Positions 1 to 9,388 of a DNA stretch of 25,492 bases are shown here, in pieces (within the stretch, counting starts at the first letter, position 1; every line of letters starts with the position of its first letter). This DNA comes from Spirogloea muscicola. Its lineage: Eukaryota > Streptophyta > Zygnematophyceae > Spirogloeales > Spirogloeaceae. Both the position numbers and the translations under genes were made by a program. The notes under the pieces were generated by a model. That model was not told the origin of the DNA. It worked only from the letters and a program-made list of their open reading frames with translations, and searched no databases. The stretch is taken from the NCBI GenBank assembly GCA_009602725.1, contig WELB01000007.1:221828-247319 (forward strand), written 5' to 3'.

Positions 1-18
1 TAGACAGCCAGGGCGCTC

Positions 19-657
19 TTAGTAACCCCGTGTCAGCAGTAGGAAGTCAGATGAGCTGAGGGGAGGAAGAGCAACCCCGCTGCGCAAGCCAGAGGCTGCT
101 GCAAGGGCACGACCAGCGCGGCGATGCAAAGCAAGCGCTTGGGAACGCTGTAGCGACATAGACAAACGCATACGGTAGCAGGACACAAGACCCAAAGGCA
201 CCGAGCCACCGGGAAGGGCTGCACCCTGTTCCCGGCGCCGCTGGTCAGCTTGAGATGCCAGCAGCGAAAGTAACGAGGACCACCGACCCCCGTAACACCC
301 ATGGATGTCCATGGCCAGGGGGTAAAAGGTATCACCCGCCGGGTGGTCCTTGTACTTGTGCAACTTCTTCTGTTCGGCCACCTTCATGGCATAGCCGGTC
401 TCAGAAGTTACGGGGCCCTTCGTCCGGAAGCTGTCGGTTAGGACGACGTCCATGAGAAGCCGCTTGCCACCTCCCAGGGGGTCGCCGACCAGATCGACAC
501 GCCGCGTCCGAGGGACCCCGTTGCGGAGCTGGACGGGCATCACCCCGGTGCTCTCCAACGCCACTTGATATCCCGCCTCCTTGACGATGCCATACATGGC
601 GTCACGTAGGAAGTTGTGGGAGCCCGTGCGCTCACTGCCTTTGGCACACCTGAGCAT
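19..657 (-). mobile_element. Non-LTR retroelement protein C-terminus (remnant)
   Basis: An open frame on the minus strand, ending in a stop at 21-19, carries about 210 residues resembling the C-terminal end of the large protein of plant and algal non-LTR retroelements. It begins with a His/Cys zinc-knuckle-like stretch (HMLRC, then SHNFLRD), followed by a segment with RRVDLVGD and LLMDVVLTD, which looks like the acidic core of a restriction-like nuclease fold, then FYPLAMDIHGCYG and the tail YRMRLSMSLQRSQALALH. The family assignment comes from remembered motif patterns; the nuclease role is inference. No reverse transcriptase domain is present: the frame upstream of HMLRC is antisense to a MED17 exon, so the element is 5'-truncated at about 657. 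A related tail lies at 14284-14432. It is probably inactive. Confidence 0.7.
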
Positions 658-3600
658 GTGCCGCCGCGCCGCCGGCGACGCCGGGCAGGCCAAGGCTCTG
701 GAGAGCTGCGGCGGCGAGGACGCGGCGGCGGCGGCGGCGGCGTGGCCCTGGCAGGGCGTCGCCGAGCACCTGGCCGCGGCGCAGGAGGAGCTGCGGCCCA
801 TCGTGGACCTCATCACCCAGGTGCCAATTAGGTTAGGGTTTAGATTGAGGGCTTTAGGGGTTTAGAGTTAGGGGTTAGGGGTTTAAGGCCTCGAGCCCGC
901 TGCCGTCAAGCTCAGTGATGGCATCGCGGCGCTCTGGTCTACGTCAGGGCAGGTGACTCTCCGGACTTTGCCGCTGATCTGGCTGCTTGCCGAGGCCGGT
1001 GCCTGAGGATTGCTGCTGGCAGTCGCAACGCTTGCCTCCATTTCTCTTATCGGGTTGCTGGCAGTGAAGGCCCCACCCTCCTTGTGACACTCACAGCATG
1101 GCGTTGCCAAGCAGTTGATTGGAAGATTGGAGGACAACCAGAAACCAATACCTGACCCCACACCTTAACCCTGAGCTTTATGCTAACCCCCATCTGGAAA
1201 ACCAACAACGTCTTCACCCCAAGACCAAAGTGTTGGTCAGTGTCACACGGTCGTTCTTGCGATGCGAGGAAGCTTAGGCCTGGCAGCCTCGTCGTGAGCT
1301 GACCTGTGGCCAGCCGCCCTCCTTGTGCTCGCATCATTGCCCGGGGCAGCTGGAGGACGGCCAGGCGCTCGCCGCGGCCAACATCGTGAAGCCCAAGCAG
1401 CTGCTGCCGGAGTACACGGCGGAGCTCTCGCTGAGGTGCTCCGCCAAGCAGACGCTGCTCAAGGTGCCGAACTTATCATCAGGCCCCAAAACCTGACTGT
1501 GGATGCTGGACCTTGACCCTCACCCCAGTGCTCAACCCAAGCAGGCAGTGTCTTGTGACCACTCGCCGGTGTCGCCGAATGGGGCACTGCTGTGATCATG
1601 TGCCAATGCCAGAACGATCGCTTGCCCTCCTCGTGCAGGAGATCGGCAGGGCTTTGGCAGCCAAGGCGGCGGCGCTGGCGGATCAGGTCCGGCGCGACGC
1701 AGCCTTCTACAGCGCCCTCAAAAGGTGGGGCCTGCAGCACCGCCCACATTGGAGCTTAGCCAGCCGTTGTTGCGCTTTTGAAAGTTGAGGCCGGTTAACC
1801 AGCGGCACCTCGCGCCCCGCCGCTGGCCCTGAGCTTGCGGACCGGCCGACGGCCGCTGTTGCTGTTCGCAGCTTACAGAGCGCGTGGAAGCTGCGGAAGC
1901 AGCCGCGAGCCGCCGGCTTCACTGTCGACGTGTCGCTCCTGCCGCCGCCAGCGCTGGTGGAGGGGTTGCCCCTGCCGACGGCCCAGCCGACGACGTCCGT
2001 CGAGCTTCACCAGGACCTGGCCGGCGCTGGTGTGCTGCGGGCGAGCCTGGCGCCAGGCCAGCAGACCCGGTCGCTACGACTTGCTCTCGGGAGTGCCATG
2101 GCCGCCACGGTTGGGAGGAGGGAGGTGCCGAGGAGCAGGGAGAGCAGCGGCGCTGCTGGCGAACAGGAGGAGGACGGTATTGCCGCAGTGCAGTGGCTGC
2201 TGGCGCGCGCCCAGCGGGCGGCCTTCATCGAGCAGGTCGGCTCTGCTACCTGGCAGTCACCAACACAGAGCACGGAAAGTTGCATCTGAGGAATTGTCCT
2301 GCCACGCTGAAGCATCACGAGCTTATACAACTGTCTGCAGGCAATTAGCATCAATGCATCACTGCATGCAGATGGCTTTGGTCCAGGCAAGGCTGCATTT
2401 GTCCATTGTGACTCCATGCTAAGGCTGGAGTTCTTGATGCTGTGATCCTTAGAAAACCCCTAGAAAACTCCAGGCAGTAAACCTAGATCTAAGCCTGATC
2501 CCTGCAATGATGTACTATGCTTGCGATAGTAACTTGATTAACTTGACCTTGAGGCTGAGACTTAAGCTGCTTCTGAAAGGTAGAGTGTTCATCTCAGTAG
2601 TCAAGATGTCCTAGAGCCCAGTGCCTACTACAACACCACATGAACGGTGGGCGTCGTATAGAACAGCATCTCATGCCCGCCGTGGTTGCGCCATGCTCTC
2701 ACATACTGGTGGCCTGCAAACCTCTTGGGAATCCTGGCAGGTGTACAAGGCTGTGGAGGCCGACCTGCATTCGCTACCAGTGGGCGTCGACATCGCATCC
2801 GTCACGGGCTCGAGCGTCATCCTTGACCTCAACCGCCGGTCGTTGATAAAGGTCCAGCTCGTGGAGCCTCCGCCTCCTTCAGCAGGCACGGGGCCTGGGG
2901 CAGTGTGGCAAGAAGAGAGCGCTGGCAGGAGCGACGCCCTCAACGACGACAGCTTCAGAACGAATGTGCCGGCTGAAGTTCCAGCCGGTGTTGAAGTCAG
3001 GATGGAAGGCAGCGAGGGCGATGTCGAGCGTGCAGCATCGGAAGAGGGAGGTAGAGTGGCACCGGACGTGGGCTTGGGGAGCTTGGAGGAGAGGCGGAGG
3101 AGGTGGGACGAGGAGGCCGCCAGCCTCCACCTGCAAGACCTCTACCTCACGAGGCTGCTCGGAGAACGTGGAGGAGGGCGGCAACTCGCCGCTGCCAGCA
3201 CGGCGGCGCTAGACGGTGACGGTGGGAGGCCGCGGCTAGCCTCCGCTGGCGGAGGCATCCTGCAGACCCTCCTGGATGCCGCATCGCATGGCCTGGAGAG
3301 GGCTCGCATCGCACTCCGCCTCCGGATGCTTGTCAAGCCTCCAACCACGGTACCTGCCCATGTCAACTTCACAGCCACGTTAACTTAGTGCACTTTAATT
3401 TGGTGCAACTTGTCAAAGCCTCAATACTCCTGTGTACCTCGCTCATCTTTCTTGGGCTGGCCTTCTACTGGTAGAGTCTTTCTTGTACACCATCTTCACA
3501 TGAAAGGCTGACGGCTGCCGGCCTCCTGGTCTGGCGCTCAGGCTCTGTGGGCGGGCTTCGAGGTCCGCTGCCACCCGACCTTCCACCCGCTCGTCTCCGC

Positions 3601-4516
3601 CTGGGACGCCGCCTTCCACCTCCCTCCCGCTTCCCGCTCCCGCGAGAGCAGAGGACAGCTGGCTCACCTCGAGAAGATTGGCGGAGGCGGCGATGCAAAG
3701 AGACAAGAGGGGTTTTGTTGCCGGCTGGTGCTCCGCGGCGAGACGCTGACGATGGAAGCTGAGGACAGGGTGTCGGGCGGCCTGCGCATGGGCTGGGCAT
3801 TGAGCCTTGCAGAAGCAGTCTCCACGCTCCTGACGCAGGTGAGTGGCCGAGCTCCACTGTGCAGATTGCCGGCCTATGCCTGTTCAAGTCAGGCCAGGCC
3901 CCCTACATGTATCTAGGGTCTTAGACTGAAGTTGTTGATTGCATGGGCTTGCTATTTGAGCTCGGCATAACAAGAATGTGCAACTCCTTGGTATGTTTGC
4001 ATGACGTCGGAGGTTGTGGGCAACCTCAGGGTTGGCCACTGCTCGCGCCATTGTGCATGAATCATTTACATCCGAATGTCGCTTTTGAAGGTCCAACATC
4101 AATCTCAGTAGATCACATTTATGTCTTCTATGCAGATATGGGTTCATTTTAAGCGGCACTTAATCGTCTCACTCTTGTCTTTTTCGCAGGCGGCTGTCGT
4201 CCTTATTCAGGCTCTGAGGAGGGAGGCTGGCGAGCTTGGGTACGAGCTTGTTGCTGACGCGTCCAGGATCCTCACCCTGACTCTGGAGCCTACCGCCGGG
4301 CGGCGGTTATCTATCTCTGCTGAAACAGATGCAAACCAAATGCTGCTGCTTCTGCGGGCACGTGCCTTGGTCACGCAGGAGCCCCCTGCAGCACTACCCA
4401 ACACAGGATTAGAAGCGGGTGGTCCGGTGGTGCAGTGGGAAAGGGTCCTCAGCATGTCCGAGTGGCGGACAAGCCATGAATTGCTCGCAGAGCTTGTGCG
4501 CTGTGCAGTCTCCTAA
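656..4516 (+). CDS. MED17: Mediator head-module subunit MED17
   Basis: Subunit of the Mediator head, which links transcription factors to RNA polymerase II in the nucleus. Proposed exons: 656-820, 1350-1463, 1639-1724, 1872-2235, 2741-3349, 3542-3838, 4190-4516 (stop TAA 4514-4516). They join in phase to 653 codons plus stop. Blocks matching plant MED17 in order: WPWQGVAEHLAAAQEELRPI (about 30-49), RRDAAFYSALK before the exon 3/4 junction, LQSAWKLRKQ then GFTVDVSLLPP, AAVQWLLARAQRAAFIEQ at the end of exon 4, LHLQDLYLTRLLGE, GILQTLLDAASHG, CHPTFHPLVSAWDAAFHLPP, and the C-terminal AAVVLIQALRREAGELGYEL. All donors are GT, though several are weak (GTGCCA, GTCGGC). The end of exon 5 is the least certain (3330 is an alternative). 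ATG 656 is only a candidate start: the conserved acidic N-terminal block of plant MED17 is absent, and the antisense retroelement starts at this point, so a further exon may lie left of the window. Confidence 0.88.
828..892 (+). repeat. Interstitial telomere-like repeat in MED17 intron 1
   Basis: Degenerate units of TTAGGG, TTTAGGG and TTAGGGG fill about 65 bases starting about eight bases inside the intron after exon 1 (donor at 821). The units match the Arabidopsis-type telomere repeat with variation. The G-rich strand is the sense strand of MED17. Confidence 0.8.
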
Positions 4517-4912
4517 TAGGAGCACTTATGCTCCTAACGAGGCACCCTTTACTTGAGTCCCACCTTCTCATGGACGTCTCCGATTGCGTTCTTCATTCGA
4601 TGTTGTGAGCTTAGCGTATCTCATGCCCAGCTTAGTCAGCCCTGCATTTCAGCTGCACGATCCTTAAGCAAGCTCACCCAGATCTGGCGTTCTTGTCATT
4701 GATCTGAAGTGCTTTCATGGCTAATTAAGTTAAAACAAGCGTTCGAACTTGATGACAAATGTGAAGGCGAGGCCGTGGAATTCGAAAGAAAAGTGTGAAG
4801 GCAAGCTGGGACCAGTTAATGGTCTACCACAACGCCGTCTAATACTAAGCACCCACAAAACGGTGGCATACACCATCGAGAACTCTTGCTTGTAACGAGG
4901 GCAAGCCCTGGC
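4517..4912. other. Convergent intergenic spacer
   Basis: About 400 bases between the stop codons of MED17 (+) and the TBL gene (-). I see no coding sequence, repeat or clear RNA gene. It must hold both 3' UTRs and polyadenylation regions, but no unambiguous AATAAA stands out. Confidence 0.6.
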
Positions 4913-6883
4913 CTAGTGATGCTTGTTGGCTGGATAGGCTCGGAGCAGCAATGCAGCGAGGGCCTCATTCCACGAGTCCGGCACGCCCGGCAGGCACCAG
5001 TGCGTGCAGTCGGGCTTGGGGTGCAGCGGCGACGACATCCACGGGTGGCCCTCGCCGCGCTCTAGGCTCATGAGTGTGACGTTGAGGTACCGGAGGCGGC
5101 TGCCTGCCAGCGCCGCCGCTGTAGCCACGTTGAACGCGTACGCCTCGCCGCCTTGGCTCAGCCTCACCGCCTGCAGGTTCGCCATCATGGAGGACGGCCA
5201 ACAGTCAAGGTCGCAAACCACAACATAGGAATAACAATTTACTCAAGAATCATTGTCAAACCAAACCAGAGGCATCTACTCAATGCTGGCCTGAAGTCTA
5301 CAATCTCAGAACAACAGCCTATTAATCAAGTTGTCAACGAGGATGACAATGCCCACCGCATCTCGAGTCAGAAGTGACTGGCCAGCGCACTCCTTGTGCT
5401 GGTGCCGCGGGGAAAAGGACCGGAAAACGGCGATGCCGGCAAAGTTGGCGGGGTCGCTGAGCCACGAAGCAACTGCAGCCATGGCGCGAGGGTAGGCCCA
5501 CTCGCCGGACACGCCCTCGAGGCTCATGTTGGCCTGCCGCACGCCTGCGGCGTGGATTGCCAGGCCCTGCGACTCCAAGGCCTCTTCGCGCCACTCGCCA
5601 CCTGACCCCAGCACCAGGGCGTCGAAGTTGCGGACCTCCCCGGCCCACACCGGGTCCGGCTCGTCAATCGAAAGCCGATTCGGGTAGCAAGCCTCCTCCG
5701 GTGCCGGCTCGACAGCAACACCGCCCAAGCTGTCAGCCGGCGCCGACGAGCTTGTCGTCGGGGACGCTGACAACAATGCCGCCGAAGAGTTGGCGTGGTT
5801 CAGCCGGCACTCAGTCACGTTGACATCGACAGCGGTGTCGACTTTGACCAGAAAGGTGGAGTGGAAGTGTGCGATTGTGACGTTGCTCCGTGGAAATCGG
5901 TACGTGATGTGGGCCCCATCGGCACCGTCGTCTCGGCTGCCGCTGTCCTCGGTCTGAATGTGCTCGGGGGTCTCCGCATCAGCGAGCATGCAGACGAACG
6001 AGTCGAACTGGTTGCCAACGACGCGGTCGCCGACGAAGGCGAGCCGCCGGCCCCGCATGCGGGCCAGGAATGTAGCAGCGCTGAAGCGGTCGAGCCGGCA
6101 CGCCGCCGGCTCCCAGCGCCACGAGTGCGTCAGCGGTGCCGACACCGCCCCGCTTCCCCCACCGTGGTACTTGGCGCAGTTCCACCGGTCGCGGATGTAC
6201 GGGCACGTCGCATTGTAGAGCGGCGGCTCGGACGATCGGTTGACCCACACGCCGGCGGAGAGGTCGCAAGACGCCGAGAATGCCGGCCGTCCATACGGCC
6301 AACCTGTGGCGCTCAGCACGTGTATCGTGAGCATCGCACTCAGAGCCCAAACCTCCAAATAAGGAGCAGATTGATCCTTGACTGATCTCGATGATGCAGT
6401 GCCGTCTCTGCGCCGAGGACCGGCAAATACAGCGGTCCTTACCTCCGCCAAAGAGCGCCAGGTAGCAGAAAGTTCCGAGCACACCGATCGCGACGACGGC
6501 CAGCACCGGCAGCACCTCGAGCAGCTGGTGCAGCGGGCCTCCGCCGCCGCCGCCGTGGCCGTGGCGGCCGCTCTCGAGGGGCCCCTCGGCCGCCGCCCAC
6601 TTGCCGCCGCCGTCTCGGTGCGAGAAGGTCCTCGCGCCGCCAGCATCTCTAGACGACGAGCGGCGGTCCTCGAAGCCAGCAGGCCGTGACGCAGTGACGT
6701 CCTCGATGACGTACGCCCGGTCGACGTCCCGCCGGAGAAGCCAGTCAGCAAAGGTTTGAACCCTAGACCACGCCGACGACGACGAGTAAGGCTCGTCGTC
6801 AAACTCCCACCCGGCGTACGCGTCCTCCCCGGCGCCGCCGCCGCTCCGCAGGCCGGCGAGCTCCGGCGGCGGCNGCACATCAT
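4913..6883 (-). CDS. Trichome birefringence-like (TBL) family protein, catalytic Ser replaced
   Basis: Member of the plant TBL/PC-esterase family, Golgi proteins that O-acetylate cell-wall polysaccharides. Exons on the minus strand: about 6883-6443, 6303-5357, 5170-4913 (stop TAG 4915-4913), roughly 547 residues. Exon 1 encodes a cytosolic stretch and one membrane anchor (LEVLPVLAVVAIGVLGTFCY), as in type II TBLs. Exon 2 has CDLSAGVWVN, CPYIRDRWNCAKYHG, WRWEPAACRLDRF and RLAFVGDRVVGNQFDS. Exon 3 has LNVTLMSLERGEGHPW and DCTHWCLPGVPDSWNEALAA, giving the DxxH pair (Asp 5011-5009, His 5002-5000). The family GDS motif reads GDR here: the Arg codon is CGC at 6025-6023, so acyltransfer is doubtful. 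The donor at 5357 was chosen on phase and alignment length and is moderately uncertain. The start is unresolved: ATGATG at 6883-6878 is out of frame unless the N at 6874 stands for two bases (or 3k+2). Confidence 0.82.
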
Positions 6884-7399
6884 TGACTGAGGATGTCTTT
6901 CCGGTCACGCATTAGGAGGCTATCAAGTGTGCGCTTGCTTTTGCTGGGAATGATGCTGGCGGCTATGGGTGGGTCGTGAGGGCGTGCCGCACTGCTGCTC
7001 CTGTGCCCTCGGCTACGACTGTCGCAGCTGCTGCCTGCCTGAGCTGCAGAGAAAGCCAGCTGCGGAGTGACTCAGCCTCCGGAGTTTGCGGGATGACACT
7101 GGGAAGAGGACAGCCATTGCCGGAGCACCTGCGGCGCATGTCACGTTGCTTGGGCTTAGCCGCCCTGCAGCGGCAGCTGCTGCTGAATGACCAAGCTTAT
7201 CACAATAATGGCTTAGCTTGCGACTGATAGTAAGTGTGGTCTTCGATTGGATGCTGTTTGTCACTATCTAATTGTACCTAGTCACATTGGATCCATGGTG
7301 GGGTGTCCAGGAATTGAGTGTCGTAACGGAGTGAGGAGAGAGCACCTCTCACGCAGAGGGCGAGGGCTGTGGAAGCCAGAAAATAAACGAGAAAATAAT

Positions 7400-7447
7400 C
7401 AATAATATTGGTCAAATAATGAGAATATCATTAACAATATTGGTCAA
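7400..7447 (+). repeat. AT-rich direct repeat
   Basis: CAATAATATTGGTCAA at 7400-7415 recurs as ACAATATTGGTCAA at 7434-7447 in a short AT-rich island surrounded by GC-rich DNA. Function unknown. Confidence 0.6.
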
Positions 7448-7484
7448 GGTCCCGGGAAGTCGGCTGAGTCTCGCGGCAACCATC

Positions 7485-7517
<33 letters not shown>

Positions 7518-7596
7518 GCCGGCCAGCCACGTGTCGCAAGTGCGTAAAGGGCTCTGACTTGACTGCACGATAACGGGGCCACCCGGCCCGTTTAAG

Positions 7597-7682
7597 TTGA
7601 CGGGGGCTGCCCGTCAGGCAACCAGTAAACGGGGGCGGTGGACGGCATCTTGACGGGTCCCCTTTTGTTGACGGGTCCCGTC
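7597..7682 (+). repeat. TTGACGGG repeat cluster
   Basis: TTGACGGG occurs at about 7597, 7650 and 7668, with a related GTAAACGGGGGC at about 7625 and the complementary CCCGTCA at about 7610. The two downstream copies extend to TTGACGGGTCCC. Possibly the degraded end of a mobile element; no gene is attached. Confidence 0.55.
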
Positions 7683-7890
7683 AGCGCGCCTGGCTGAGTG
7701 CGTGGGCGGGAACGGCTTGTCGGCGATCGCTGCCGACTTGGGCAGCACCTCTCCACGTGGCGAGCCGCGGGACCGCCGATGTGCCTCTATCCGACGGCTG
7801 CCGCATTTGCCCCCCTCTCCGGATAGCTACAGCAGTCTCGGTCAGTCAGGTCGTGCCATTGCCTTGCGGCCAGGCCGAAGCTTTGTCTTA

Positions 7891-7930
7891 TATGTCTTTG
7901 TCCTCCCCCATATGTCTTTGTCCTCCCCCT
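7891..7930 (+). repeat. Tandem 20-bp duplication
   Basis: Two adjacent copies of TATGTCTTTGTCCTCCCCC plus one base, differing only at the last position. Confidence 0.85.
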
Positions 7931-7998
7931 GTTCTGACATAGCATCTCCCGGCCCCTTTGTAGCTGCTAGTCCTCCATGGACGAGCTCTTTCTTCTTT

Positions 7999-8096
7999 TG
8001 TAGCTGCTAGTCGCTGTAGGCTCCTCCAAACCTTTGTCAATTCGTTTTGGGCTGGCTTTTCGCAGCCCTTGCAGCCATTGGGAGTGCCACTTCTCT
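7999..8096 (+). repeat. GGGCTGGC dispersed repeat, long copy 1
   Basis: A copy of about 98 bp that starts GTAGCTGCTAGTCGC, runs through CCAAACCTTTGTCAATTC and the core GGGCTGGCTTTTCGCAGCCC, and ends near GGGAGTGCCACTTCT. The minus strand of 13656-13754 carries nearly the same sequence; I count about nine differences by eye. The core can pair with itself (GGCTG with CAGCC). There is no coding capacity and no visible terminal repeats. Confidence 0.75.
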
Positions 8097-8295
8097 TAAC
8101 AAGCTACTCCTGGGTCTTGTCGGGGGGCCTCTGCTCAAGGGAATAGGGTCTAGATTTTCAGATACACAGCATCTCCTTTTCTAGCTGCAAGTTGCTCCGA
8201 TCGGCGGCTGCTGACTCGGGGTTACCGGGCTCCCATTAGCTGTAGTATCTTGCATCGCTGTGTGATTCCGGCGCCCTCCGGCTCTCTGGACCATG

Positions 8296-8349
8296 TTCAC
8301 TCCTTCTGGGCTGGCTTTCCGGGCTGGCCTTTCACGGCTCTCGCCCCCT
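8296..8349 (+). repeat. GGGCTGGC dispersed repeat, short copy with doubled core
   Basis: TTCACTCCTTCTGGGCTGGC, then a second GGGCTGGCCTTTCACGGC and a CTCGCCCCC tail. It shares the core and downstream module with the copy at 20069-20135. Confidence 0.6.
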
Positions 8350-9388
8350 AAGCATCTGAGGTGGGACTTGTTTAAGGATGTGGGGGCAACTTACCACTGA
8401 CCTGGACTCCAGAGGCGTTGGTGCTAGCCCAAAGAGGCCGGTGCCTGTGTAGTCGGCTTTTGAGGCTAGACTTCGGACTGTCTGCAGCTGCACACAGGAG
8501 GCGGCTGCGTGTCGTACAGCGCAGCTTTCTAATGGCAATCTGGCCAAGTGCTGCTGATGGGCCCTGCATCTAGCCCGCAAAGTCGACATTGCCATTCTGA
8601 GACAAAGCACAGCAACTTAGCACTGGCTTAAATTTGCAGCACAATTCATATTCCTTGCCAAAACGGACACATCTTGAGAACATCCAGGTTGGTAATCCTG
8701 TAAATTATGCAGGTAATGTGCTGTCTTGTTTGACACTTGAGTTTTCCAACATGCTAACCGGTACCCAGTCCTGAAATTGCTGCCCATGACCTGTCATCAC
8801 AGAGGCCAACTGCAGCAGGACTGCATGACAAGGTGTTGCCTCACATCCAACTCCGTCTTCACATGACCCGTGTTCCAAGATGCACAGCCGAAGCTGAAGG
8901 CCAAGCTGCGAGCAGGGCTCCTACCTGCAAGCTTGCCTCACTTAATACCTAATATGCAACCAGGGCACAGGAGAGGGCTCGAAAGGGCCAGAGCTGGACG
9001 AGCCCTCTAGCATGCCTAAGCTGTGCGCTTCATTCTGCTGGAAAGTCGGGCGTGGCATACATCACTTATGTCAACAGAGAGGAATAACTGGATGGGTAAA
9101 CCCATGAAAATAGCCTGAGGTACCTGTTGGAAGCAGCTTGCGCAGAGTACAGAGCCAAGATTGTGCACCTGAGCGGCTATGAAAGTGTGCTTGGCCATAT
9201 GTCGAGGCTAGGCTTGGCAGCCACTTTCGCCTCGACTCGTGAGACTAGGTGGCGCACATCTGGGTGGGCTTGGCTCACATACTAGGGGCAAGTTGTCATG
9301 GAGGAATACAACAGTGACATCAGGGGAAGGAGGGGGTAACATTGAGAAGGAAGTGGTGATGTGAACAAGAGGGGCGCCCTTGACAAAT

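Larger units (their letters stand above)
6884..9388. other. Gene-free region between TBL and GSK3 genes
   Basis: No gene recognised. Contents: the region upstream of the TBL gene (to about 7.3 kb, with short uncharacterised open frames such as 6976-7227 that match nothing I know); an AT-rich patch; a (GGC)n run at about 7485-7522; TTGACGGG repeats; a tandem 20-mer; and two members of the GGGCTGGC dispersed repeat. The part from about 8.4 to 9.39 kb holds nothing I can name beyond the 3' flank of the GSK3 gene. Confidence 0.55.

Noticed and set aside
1835-2422. 195-codon Arg-rich frame
   Set aside because: Alternative frame over MED17 exon 4 and its following intron.
2621-3388. Stand-alone 255-codon gene
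   Set aside because: The first 40 residues precede a clean acceptor at 2739-2740, and the rest continues MED17 from the previous exon. It is an internal exon.
5795-6385. 196-codon plus-strand frame
   Set aside because: Antisense shadow of TBL exon 2.
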